Positions 32,371-42,878 of a stretch of DNA of 64,000 bases are shown piece by piece. The notes below the pieces were generated by a model. The model was not told the DNA's origin. It made no database searches and saw only the letters and a program-made list of their open reading frames with translations. Source of the stretch: Marsupella aquatica (lineage: Eukaryota > Marchantiophyta); NCBI GenBank assembly GCA_973895155.1, contig OZ316892.1:23374001-23438000 (forward strand). The letters are read 5' to 3'. The translations under genes and the position numbers were made by a program. Each line of letters opens with the position of its first letter. Position 1 is the stretch's first letter.

Positions 32371-32380
32371 TATTTTAAAT
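32371..32380 (+). promoter_or_regulatory. TATA-like box of alpha gene B
   Basis: TATTTTAAAT, about 55 bp before the first iteron palindrome. A start ~30 bp downstream would put the iterons in the 5' leader. Confidence 0.4.
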
Positions 32381-32416
32381 ACCCTTCTGCATCACCGAGG
32401 TGTACAAGCAAAGAGA

Positions 32417-32564
32417 GAGGAGACTCCCTTCATGAATTCATGAAGGTCGGAGCGAGAGGGAGACTCCCTTCATGAATTCATGAAGGTCGGAGCGAGAGGG
32501 AGACTCCCTTCATGAATTCATGAAGGTCGGAGCGAGAGGGAGACTCCCTTCATGAATTCATGAT
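32417..32564 (+). repeat. four 40-bp iterons with a 20-bp palindrome
   Basis: Units start at 32421, 32461, 32501 and 32541, exactly 40 bp apart. Each of the first three holds the perfect palindrome CCTTCATGAATTCATGAAGG; the fourth diverges at its end. They lie in the divergent control region, about 165 bp before the gene B ATG. Array type and place fit a protein-binding iteron, with alpha gene B (ParB-like) or gene A as candidate ligand; that is inference. Confidence 0.95.
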
Positions 32565-32728
32565 AGGAGTCCTGGGGTGGCCGAGAGCGTTGTTAGATCC
32601 GTAAGGACACGGTTTTAGTAGCCATTTGTTGGCACATTCCTTGGTTCTGTGGCACTTTGTCTCGCAGGTTGGGGTTGAAGTGGACTGATTTTGTGGTATG
32701 TTCTCAGGTTTGAAGATCAGGCAAAAAC

Positions 32729-35700
32729 ATGACAATGTCGCAGGAAGAGCTGGTGGATGACATCTTTTCGCGCCATCCTTTGACGGACTTCCACAACTCA
32801 TCCTGGACGATTTCCTTAGGGACGGAAACATGGAAGAAGCCCTTCCTAATGCTGTGTGTATTTGAGGGGCTTCCATCGGGGGCATTAGGGTGGGTAAATT
32901 ACGGCCGCATCGATGTATTTCGACGGGGCGACGAAGTTGTGAACATGTTGATCACAACGAAGGAAACATCAACTTTGATTGTCGTGGATGTGGAGAGGTT
33001 TTCTGGAACGGCTGCCACCTGCTATCTCGATGAGGACATCGATAGCATCATTGAGACTGTCAAGTCTCTTTCGAGTGAGGAACGTTACCACGACGTCGCG
33101 GGAAAGATTTCCGGTTTTGTGTTTGAATTTCACGCTAGCACTTTAAAGAGTGCAATCCGAAAATCAAGAGAGATTCTCCGGAAAAGGTCGGCAGAGAAGG
33201 GAGTAAGTCGTCCACCCAAATCTGGGGCTTCCGGTGTTCCTTCTGGATCGAGGCCTAGCATTTTACCCGATGATATTTTGACCGTGGTAGCGCCTACAAC
33301 CTCCCGGGAAGCAGCAGCATCTGGAGGGGGATCTCAAGTTGGCAGATCATCCCAGGGAACGACTTTGACTGGTGGGTCGGCACAAGGTACGACTGGAACT
33401 CGCATTTCTTCAAAGAAGCGACCTGCTATGACTCCTAAGCCTACCGAGCCCAGTGCTACAAAGTCAAAAAAGAAGACTTTGGAGAAAATTCCAACGCATT
33501 TGGAGCAAAAGGCTCAATCAATGTCAATGGATGCACGGGTATTGTACCAGGAGGAGATTCTGGGAAGATGTGGTGTTCAAGAGGAGACCGTGACCGTTGA
33601 CATTGGTCAACTTTACCCTCCAGTGAGAGAGAAGGCTGTGGGCTTGCCCATTTACCAGGTCCGACACATCCAACCATATTTCTTGACCCAATTGACCTTG
33701 CGGATGAAGACTGTGGGTGCCAGTCCACTTGCAGCTCCGTTTGTCCTCTTGGTGGATCCGAAGGAGTGTGCTACTAGGCAAGACTTTGATTTTTCAAGGA
33801 AAGCTGATTACCATTATTATGTGATTGGGGGCAACCATTCAGCCTGTGCCAAAGCAGACCTTGCTCTTCAGTTCCCTAACAACAAGGCATTTCGGAGAGT
33901 GCAATCTTGGATATTTGCGGGATTGAGTGTGCAAGAGGCAAGAAACCTTGCGTGGAGTCACAATATTGATTCTGAATTTCGACAACAGATGACGACAATC
34001 CAGAGAGTAAATTATATTCACATGAGATTTGTTGAGAATGGATTGTCGTCCAACCAGGATTTCAAGAAAGAGTGTGCTACTGAAATCAATCTCAAGGATT
34101 GGGGTGTACGAAAGGATGCTGAGGTTCTTAATGCCAATGATAACCTATTTCAGTTGGCATTCCGACAAGATCCTGTGTGGTCATTTGTGAGGCAGATTTG
34201 TGACAAGTGGGAGATGTGTGAGATCAAAGGTCAAAAAGGAGACAAAGGCAAGAAGAAAGTCTCTAAGTCTGGAGATGCCAAATTGCCTTATGAAGACATG
34301 AAATTAACAGAGTGGAGACACATGCAGGCCTTGAAAGATCCTGATATGATTTGCCCAGTGTTACAGAGAGTTCTTACTAAAGAACTCTCTTTACAGGAAA
34401 TGGGTCACGAATTTACTCGACACAAATTTCAGATGCAGGTGCAGAAGGCCTTCCTCACGTGTCTACACGAGGAGAGTTGGTCAGGTTGTAAAACCAAGTA
34501 CCCTGAGCATTGCACAGACAATGTGCTTAAGAATTTTGTACCGGTTTTCCAGACATGGGTAAGATTCTGTCACCTTTCTTCGAATGATTGTTTGAATTCA
34601 TTTAATATTTGGAATCCTTGTTTCTAATTCTACAGTTCCTTTTTGTAGAAAGATACCACCTCCCGGAAAAAGAAGGGAGATGAGGAAGGCAAAGATCTCA
34701 AGTCATTCCCGGACAAATTCAATGCGCATATTGTGCAAGCCCAAAATTGGCTATCCATGAAGACTTCTAGTCGGCAAACCCAAGAGGGGGAACTTCATCC
34801 AAATTCGTTTGAGCATCCAGAGTTTGGTGATGTGCACTATGATATTTTTACTCATGATGCTCAGCGATTACATGAGGTGGTTCCGGGTCGGGCTTACACA
34901 TTAGCTTTAGTGGATATTCCCTACGGGTTTGCATTGCCTGGATGTCTTCATGAAGACACTATTGGATGGGGAACTGAGGAGATCACAAAAATGGTCCAAT
35001 CGTTCAAGGTGGCTACTACTGCAAAGTTGTGGCGTATTATCATTCACCACAGCCTTGACCAATATGAGGCCATCAAGACCGTTTTGAAAGCGGAGTGTAA
35101 TGGAGGGTTCCAGAATTGTGTGTGGTAAGAAATATTTGTTTTTGAAAAAAACAACTATTAGTTATTCATGATTTCATGAACCATGTTTCTCAGTTTAAAT
35201 AACTCCTTGACTTTTTGTGACTTTTCAGGGTTAAGGATAATGTGAAGAATGCTGGTGGACCAAGATTGAACAACAACTTTGAGTGCTTTACAATTGGCTT
35301 TCACAGCCAGGATGGTAAACGGTCATTGGAGCACTTCAATTTTGACACAAATGAATCAAGGAACAATGTGGTTGTATGCGCAGCTGTGACTAAGAAGCTG
35401 AAACACAACGGGGATAACAAGGCAGTGAATGTTTATCAGAAACCACGTGCATTGTTAGATTGGGAAGTGAGTCATTTTAGTCAGGTTGGAGACTGGGTTT
35501 TGGATATTTGTTCAGGATCAGGGACTGGGACAACCTCCTCCTTGGCCATGGGGAGACATTGCGTTGCCATTGAGATTGACGAGCGACAGAGCAGTGTGTT
35601 GAAAGGGAGGATTCTTAACCTTGCAGATAACATTGAAGAGGAAGACGGACAGGGGGAGATGGATGAGGAGAGTGAGGAAGACATTCCTCAGGCCGGAGAG

Positions 35701-35790
35701 GATAGCGTGGTTGACGATGCCACAATTGTTCCAGAATTGACGACAGGGACTTCCGGAACCGAGGAAGGGGAAGCGGTCCCTTTGGATTAG
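32729..35790 (+). CDS. alpha gene B: ParB-like domain fused to amino-DNA-methyltransferase
   Basis: Three exons, 32729-34558, 34649-35124 and 35229-35790, all GT...AG, give an unbroken 955-residue protein from ATG 32729 (MTMSQEELVDD). Residues 1-130: unrecognised domain shared with beta. 150-270: Ser/Thr/Lys-rich linker. About 290-390: ParB/Srx-like domain with YHYYVIGGNHSACAKADL (GGNH 367-370). Then a helical region. C-terminal methyltransferase: DIPYG at 699-703 in the place of the DPPY catalytic motif, QKP at 839-841, and DICSGSG at 861-867 as the SAM-binding loop. Motif IV precedes motif I, the order of beta-class N6-adenine/N4-cytosine DNA methylases. Bacterial and phage proteins combine the same two domains. 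I infer that it modifies DNA, probably near its own binding sites. The acidic tail is unusual. Substrate is unknown. Confidence 0.85.
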
Positions 35791-36079
35791 ACTAGATAAA
35801 TAGAGGGACTCGTAGCATTTGAAACCACTTGGGCTTAAGTTGGGTTATATTTTGTAAAACTTTGAGTTTGACTTAAACTCTGATCGATGAGTTTGATTTT
35901 GATTACTTTTATAAAGTGCATATTTCAAGGTTTATACAATTGTGAGAATATCATATAAGATATGCTTAGATTTTGGTGGTAAAATTCTCTTGAGTCTAGT
36001 TTGGAAAATACATACCATTTTTTGGTGGTTTTTTGGTATACACTTTTTAATATCATGAAGATTTTGAAAAGAGAAATAA
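35791..36079. other. alpha right arm, non-coding
   Basis: AT-rich 3' region of gene B, no further gene. Confidence 0.6.
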
Positions 36080-36111
36080 GGCTTTGGACTCATCCCTTAA
36101 GGCTTCTTGTT
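36080..36111 (-). repeat. right terminal inverted repeat of alpha
   Basis: The reverse complement starts AACAAGAAGCCTTAA, followed by GATGAGT after two mismatches; flanked by AGTC. Confidence 0.92.
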
Positions 36112-39102
36112 AGTCCAGAATCTGCGCAATCTCAAATTGTAGTGGGGAGATGTGTACAATGATTATTCGATGCTTCTCCAATCAATGGACCAATGGCAGC
36201 CGCTCGTGTACACAATACAAGTTTGGGGAACAATCAAGACACACCATTGATGACCGCCAGACCCACTTCTGCAACTAGGAGTGTTTCTAGACAGCCAATT
36301 AGACGTCTTCAAGTTGCTAGACGAGGCCTCACTAGTTTTAGCGGAGTTCAAATTATGTACAGAGAACCAAGAAGTCCAATAGTGTTTTCTGATGAGTCAA
36401 GTGAGGAGGAAGATGTTGAGGAAAATAGACAGTCGCAAGCCATTGCACAAGTTGTATCAGAATGTTTGGAAACAAATGAGGGCGAGAGTAGCTATAGTCA
36501 TCTCTTTAGTGATCCGAGAAATCCCACTCTACCTTCAGATGATAGTAGCTCAAAAGATACTAATGGTTCTATTCCGGAAGTTGCAGAGAGACAAGAGAGT
36601 GAAAATTCACTCCATGGATTTCACAGTATGGAGAAACAAAAGGAGCTTAGCAAGAAAGTGAGAGACAAGCTTGTGAGGAAAGATAATGTTACAAATCAAA
36701 ATTTAAAGACAAAAAAAATGAAAGAAGTTTTTAAGTACCATGTTGTGATAATTTGTGTTTGAGAAATTTTGGTCTAGATTTAGTGACAAAACACCGAACC
36801 TTCTATTATGGCTTATCATCGACCAAGAAGAACATACTTCTAAGGGGCTGTTTGAAAAGTGGGCACGGTGGTCCAACCGGTTACATTGTTGACGGGAGAT
36901 CTTTTTGTCGAGAAGGTTTCAAGAAATTATTTTCCGTTGGAAATAATCGGCTGCACAGAATCTCAAGGAATACGTTTTCTCGTATTCAAAATGACACATT
37001 TTGCAAGGAAAAATCGGTTACTCATCTTTCACTAGTTCAATGGTTGAATGAGTTTTTCATGTCAAATGTTGAAAGTCTTCCAAACAAGGACATCTTCCAC
37101 TTACTAGACAATTGGATGAAAGCTAAAGTATTTGATGCTTTCAAGACTGATACTATGGTGCGGAAGGAAACCGAGATCACATATTCTTGGTTTGTTTGCA
37201 TCTGGAACAAAGAGTTCCCCAGGGTGCATATTCCAAAAAATAGTCGCTTCTCCACATGCGGTCCTTGCATAGAGTTCAAAGCACTTCGCGACAAAGCAGT
37301 ACTTGAAGTAGAAAAACGTAAGTTGTGTCTACCTTTAAATAAGTAAAGGATTGATGTTAAGTACTACATTATTTACTTGTTTGGTTTGGTGATGCGGTTA
37401 TTATTGACAAAACATTGACGTTCATTTGACAGGAAAATATTCAACACTTTTGAACCAACATCGGAAAGCACAAGGAGTTGAGAGGGAGAAATTAGCAAAG
37501 CACCGAAGCAAGTGCTATAAGAGTCCAGAAAATTATTTGGGGATCTGCATTGATGGTATGGATCAAAAAAAGACTGAGTTGCCACATTTCACTAGGTGCC
37601 CCAAAAACATGGACGAGAAGTACTTTATTCCGGTACATGTGGTGGGTTGTTTGGTGTTCAATGGACATTTGACATCAAAAGTGTTTTTGAATTATCCAAA
37701 CATTCACAATGACACCAACTTGACAGTGCATGTGATGCAACATATTTTAAATAGTTGGGAAGGTCCACTCCCTCCAGTGTTGTATCTACAACTTGATAAT
37801 ACCCCTCGAGAAAATAAAAATAAATTTCTCATGGCATATTTGAATATGCTTGTTGAGATGAGGGTTTTCCAAAAGATCAAAGTTGGTTTTCTTTTGGTTG
37901 GACATACCCATGATCAGATTGACCAAATGTTCAGCAAGTTCTCCTCAAAATTAAATAAGCAAAAAGCTTTTCGGGTGGATAGTCTTGCAGACATTCTCAA
38001 GGATTCGTACAATCCAAAGGCTGAGATAATTTTTGTTGAAGAGGTTGCTGATTTCAAGAAGTTTGTGTCGGATAAAGACCAACCCAATGACATGGGAGGT
38101 ATTGGGCATGTTTTGTGTCCTCTACATGGTATTAGTGGTCAAAAGCAATTTAGGATGAAGAGGGTTGTAGGAGAGAATGGAGGAACTTCAACTTTGTTTC
38201 ACGCAAAGCATCTTTCTAGCACTCAAAGTTGGGGAGAAGCAGTGGAGTTCCTTAGATACATCCCCACATCTACCATGTGGGTTGCTGCACAAATGGCATT
38301 GAAATCTACAACCAGAGCAACAGTGGAGAATGATGAACATGATGACGGAGGCAATGGAGACGAGCGTCTTCTCTACAACCATGTTGCAGTCCTGGAGAAA
38401 TATCGCAAATCAATTGAAGATGGATTCAATTACTTTGATGATGAGGATAAACTTTGGTGGCTCCATTTCTTTGACAACCAGAAAGAAGTGATTAAACACC
38501 ACTTGAAGGCAGGACAATGGGTTTTTGATTGGACGTGGCCAAAATCAAATATTGGAGTAGAGACTCCAAGAAATGCACTTCCCCCACAAATAGAGCTAGC
38601 CTTGCTAGATAAAATTGCAGGCGCAACAACAGTCATGTACTCTGGAACAAGGAAGAAGAAAGCAGTCGAGGGAGACTTCAAAGATCTTGAAGTGAACACT
38701 AAATATGCAATGATTTGCGTGGCTGCATATAGGGATCCAAACAGCAGACCATTTTGGATGACAAAAGTCATAGATATTCTATCCAAAGTACAAGATGTTC
38801 CAGAGAACATCAAAATTGTATGGTATACAATGGATTCGCGAGAAGGGTCTGCTATGGAAGGTCAATATTACCCTGAAAAAGCTGCATCCTCTAACAAGTT
38901 ACTTGAGGACACATTGTGCCTCTCAGAAACCGCAGTTTATGCATATAATTTTGCACTGCTCTCAAACAACACGCTTCCAGTACAAACAAAGCGAATCATC
39001 CAAGCAGCAATGCTCGACACGGAAATCATTGATGCAGATGACTGTGACTAGTTAGAGTAGGAAAAGTGCAGATAGGTAGGAATGTTGTTGGGAATGCTAC
39101 AT

Positions 39103-39118
39103 CCGATACATGTATCGC
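39103..39118. promoter_or_regulatory. beta palindrome site 6
   Basis: CCGATACATGTATCGC, between the converging stops of beta genes A and B (39051 and 39217). Confidence 0.8.
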
Positions 39119-39216
39119 CAATTGCATTTCAAACCTCAAATAGAGATATGTTTATCAAGGTTCTCAATCATTAATAGAAAGCCTTGATAAATCCTTAATA
39201 GTGTTATTGCACACAT

Positions 39217-42200
39217 CTAATCTAACAACATATCATTGAGTTCCCCATCGTCCGGTGTTCTAGGTAGCTCTTCTTCAATGTTTGGCTCATTTTCTTTAGG
39301 CTCCTCCTGGTCATCAGTATCCACATAAATGCTAGTACCAATGACTCCCAACTGCCCACCAACCGGAGGCTGAACTTCTTGTCCCTGGCCACCTTCACCG
39401 GACACTTGTGCTTCATCGTATAGAGTCCAGACAGATTCCAATGTCATAATCCGACTCCTCAAAAATTCTACCTGAGTCTCACCTTTGTCAACAGCACACC
39501 CATTCCGAGAGTTGAGAAGTGCAGCCACCAATGTTGACCCAGTTCCACAACAAAGGTCTGCCACCCAGTCCCCTTTCTCACTGAAATGATTAACAAACCA
39601 ATCACCCAATGCAATTGGTTTTTGGTAAGGGTTTACAATAAACCCTAATGGACTCACAGACTTTGTAGTAACACAGGGAACTTTCACAATGTTCACCCTG
39701 CTTTCATCAGGAGCAAAATTGTACATCTCCTTCTTTCGGACTCCATCCTCACTGTAATAACCAATTGACCAGTTCTCAAAGGCCCAAGCTAGCCTTGGCC
39801 CAGAAGGGTGCTCATGGATGTTTGTCTTCTCCCATATACCGGCCTCAACTCCGCAATTGCAAACCTTCTCAAGTGCGCTCATAACGCTATTTGTCTGCTG
39901 CAAGGAATGGATCACAACAAACCTCCACATTGGAGAGGTGGTGATTTTAGCAAAATTAGTAACCATCTCATTTACATCCTGTTCAGTGAAAGGTTCCTCG
40001 TCAAACTGAGAACCAGGGGCATTGAAACCGTATAGGATGTCTGCAATTGCCAAAGTGAAATGTTTTGGCTCTAGAAAGGTTTCTAGTTTCCGAATATCTC
40101 CAACATGAAGAGAATATGAGAATGCGTCTCCATTTGCATTCTTCCATTGATGTTGAGATGAAGCTGTAGCAATTGATGAGATATTTAGTCTCCGATTGTG
40201 TTTTTCAATTGCTTCAAGAACATAGTTCTTGAAGACGTAGGGGATGTCGCATGAAGGAATCTCAACCTCCACGCCCTCGTCAAATTCATTTCCAAAAATG
40301 ACTTTTTTCTTCCTCTTTGAACTGATTTTGAACTGCACATTAAACAAAACTCTTTGTAAGATTTCCAAACACAAATTTTGAATGCCACCAGTGATACAAG
40401 TAACACTACCTGCATTCAATATCTCAAATATTTGCTTTGAATATATATAACTGAAAACAAAGGGACATAAGGACATTGTGCTTACTGCTTCTGTGAGCTT
40501 TTCGCACCAAGTTGAAAGGACTTTCACATCGGTTTCCTGGGGAAACATTTCCCGGCATGTTGCCCAATCTTTTTGACCAGAAATCTGCAGGAACAATTTC
40601 TTTACCTTTGCCAACTTCTTAAGTGTCTCACCTTCTTTGAACATTTGTTCTAGAGTGATTTTCTTTCCAATTACTCTGTTTAGGAGTCGCTTCACATGCT
40701 CCTGATTGGAAAGCCCCTGGAGAGCTCTGAAGACCCTCAAATTGAAATGCCCAGAGAGCTTGTTCATTTTGATTTCACTTACACTCAGCGGTTTAGGTTT
40801 AGCTTTTGATTTACCTTTTGATGTTGCTGATAGCTGCTTGGCCATGATTGGCTTTGTTTGACCAAGGATCTCAAACTTTTGCCACATAGAGAAAATTTTA
40901 TCTTGGAGCTCCCAAATCTCCCCAGATTGAAAGGCAATCTGAAATGTAGGGTCATGTTTGGCCATTGAGTCACGAACACCTGGAGTGTAATCAAGCATAC
41001 ATTCCTTACAACAAGCTTCTTGCAACTCTTTAGTTGACCCCACATTCATTTCCATGAAAATATTGTGACAGGCACGAACTTTGTCAATCGATGTCATGGT
41101 TTTCCGGTACTCCTGGTCGTAGTTATGCTGGAAAGCCAGCATCCTGATCTCATGTCTCGTTAGACCAGAGTAAACCCATGCCTCAATCTCACCGTACACT
41201 TGCTTTCCATACATTTTGAAAAGTTCAGCCTTTGCACGAGCTCCATGATTACCGCCAATCACTCGATACTTCCATACCCTAGATTTAGTAATGTCCCACT
41301 CATGAATTGTGGGACAATCTGTTGGATCAACTACAACAACAAATGGAGCCGTGAAGTTGGAAGGGTTTTTCATGAGCAACATTTTGATGTTCTCTACATG
41401 TAGCCGATCTACAGGTCTAACTAAAGTTGAATTCTCACCCTCATCTTCAAAAATGAGATTATTGACATGCAGAAGCACGCTGGTCCTCTGGACTCTGCGT
41501 TCAAGCATGAGCTTTGCAAGTTCAGCCTTGATGGCATCTGTCTCAAATGAAGCCAACGGCGTCTCTTCTTCCTCATCTCCCTGAAAAATAACATGGCTTG
41601 CAATGAATTTTAAGAAGAATTCAAAATGCAAACCATTTTCATTATTTCAATGCAATTATGCGCGATACAAGTATCGCTCCCAACATTCATTGCTAGACAA
41701 ATAAACTTACCAGGGGAATGCTAACGACAGCTGAGGTTGGACCTGAGGTAAGGGGTAATCGTTCTTCGGATTGATGCATTGACACAGCTGGAGTGCTTAT
41801 TGCACCACTTGAATCTGCAGCTAGAGCTACTCCTGTGCCTCCAATCCAACCTGTCCTCTTCTTCTTTGCAAGTGAAGTTGATGGCGATGGAACCTCTGCC
41901 TCGACAGGTACCAATTCATCCACAACTCCCCTTCCATGACCTCTTCCACGACCACGACCTCAACCACGACCAACACTTGAGTAGCGCCTGGGCTTGCCTC
42001 TACAGATTGAGGTGCTTCACCTAGAATCACTCTCATGGTAGCTTCTACTTGGGAATTCCCTTTCCCATGTCCCCCGCTCCCACTAGCACAATCAACTCCT
42101 TTTGCAACTGAAGATGCGCCACTCCCGCTAATGGTTGGCTTCCTTACTTTGATCCTTCGTGTGGGTTTAAACTCTTCACCCACGAGTCTCTTATACTCTT

Positions 42201-42702
42201 TCTGGACAAATGGCAGCATCAAAGGACTCGAATCATCCACAACATTAGCAACCTACTCAGGCTTGAAGATCTCCATCTCAATTGTACTCGCGACTTCCTT
42301 CACAATAGGATCTTCGGGAAATTTGTCTAATGTTGAGAGATCATACAAATCCATGTCCACTACAAGGGCCACAAAACCCTTGCTTCCACACATTGTGAGG
42401 AAGCTCAATCCAATAGCGACAGATTTTTCCTTCCCATGACCCTTCTTAAAGTCACATGCGGCAACCCCAATTACTGGACCAAAGGAGAGTGTAATCTTCT
42501 CTGTTTTCTTCACTTGAACCCAAAGAACGGGTGTCTCCCAGTCAGCTGCTTCCTTGGACAGCATTTGAGTATCTCGAAAGTACCAAGGTCTCCTCACAAA
42601 CTTTTGTTCATCACAAATATCTTCTATCGTCTAGATCACATTACACAAAGTTGTCATGAGGTTCTCGGTCTCAGCAGACCCTGTCCTTGCACTTCCTTCC
42701 AT
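39217..42702 (-). pseudogene. beta gene B: ParB-like/DNA methyltransferase fusion, decayed
   Basis: Read from ATG 42702 (MEGSARTGSA). Exon 1 42702-41711, exon 2 41580-40486, exon 3 40332-39217. The N-terminal domain matches alpha gene B. A Gly-Arg repeat (GRGRGRGHGRG) follows, then the ParB-like part (WKYRVIGGNHGARAKAEL) and the methyltransferase (ADILYGFNAPG, NPYQKPIALGDW, DLCCGTGSTLVAAL, CAVDKGE). The catalytic DPPY-like motif is DILY here, against DIPY in alpha. Breaks: TAG 42631-42633, TAG 42253-42255, a 1-nt frame shift near 42000 and TGA 41960-41962. The intron at 40333-40485 is 153 nt, in frame and stop-free, so it can also be read through. The intron that splits alpha at 35125-35228 is absent. 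Confidence 0.85.
41662..41677. promoter_or_regulatory. beta palindrome site 7
   Basis: GCGATACAAGTATCGC, inside intron 1 of beta gene B. Confidence 0.85.
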
Positions 42703-42757
42703 TGTTTTCCTTTGGCAGATCAAATTTGAGATCTACACTGCTTGATCAATCCCACGA

Positions 42758-42773
42758 GCGATACAAGTATCGT
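42758..42773. promoter_or_regulatory. beta palindrome site 8
   Basis: GCGATACAAGTATCGT, ~56 bp upstream of the beta gene B ATG. Confidence 0.85.
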
Positions 42774-42878
42774 ACTTTGCTTTCTTCTGAATACGGCATC
42801 CAAGTTGTTTTCTACTGGGTCCAAGAACCTTGAGCAGGGGCGTCTGTTGGGAGCTGCTATTGATTCTCATGCGGTTCT

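Larger units (their letters stand above)
27910..36111 (+). mobile_element. element alpha: ParB-methyltransferase/DUF7869-like DNA transposon (8,202 bp)
   Basis: The terminal inverted repeat AACAAGAAGCCTTAA is perfect for 15 bp and matches 27 of 32 bp when extended. A 4-bp target duplication AGTC lies at 27906-27909 and 36112-36115. Removing alpha and one AGTC restores an open frame of beta gene A. Contents: gene A on minus (28470-31870) and gene B on plus (32729-35790), divergent from an ~860-bp shared control region with four 40-bp palindromic iterons. The layout is opposite to beta, where the genes converge. I cannot place it in a transposon superfamily from memory. Confidence 0.9.
27306..39051 (+). 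pseudogene. beta gene A: DUF7869-like candidate transposase, split by alpha
   Basis: Starts at ATG 27306 (or in-frame 27297; MSQEWSPSSS). The frame runs to 27909, jumps alpha (27910-36111 plus one AGTC) and continues from 36116: codon AGT, then CCA, GAA. An intron at 37318-37432 has the same phase as in alpha gene A. The N-terminal half is Ser/Arg-rich; a Cys cluster follows (KYCC...C-like), then a CxxC in FSTCGPCIEFK. The core has GICIDGMDQKKTELPH, HVVGCLVFNG, LYLQLDNTPRENKNKFLMAY and KVGFLLVGHTHDQIDQMFSKFS, the acid-rich pattern of DUF7869-like, RNase-H-fold-like domains. It is broken by TAG 27777-27779, TGA 36160-36162 and a 2-nt insertion at 36739-36740. The start assignment rests on frame continuity. 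Confidence 0.75.
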
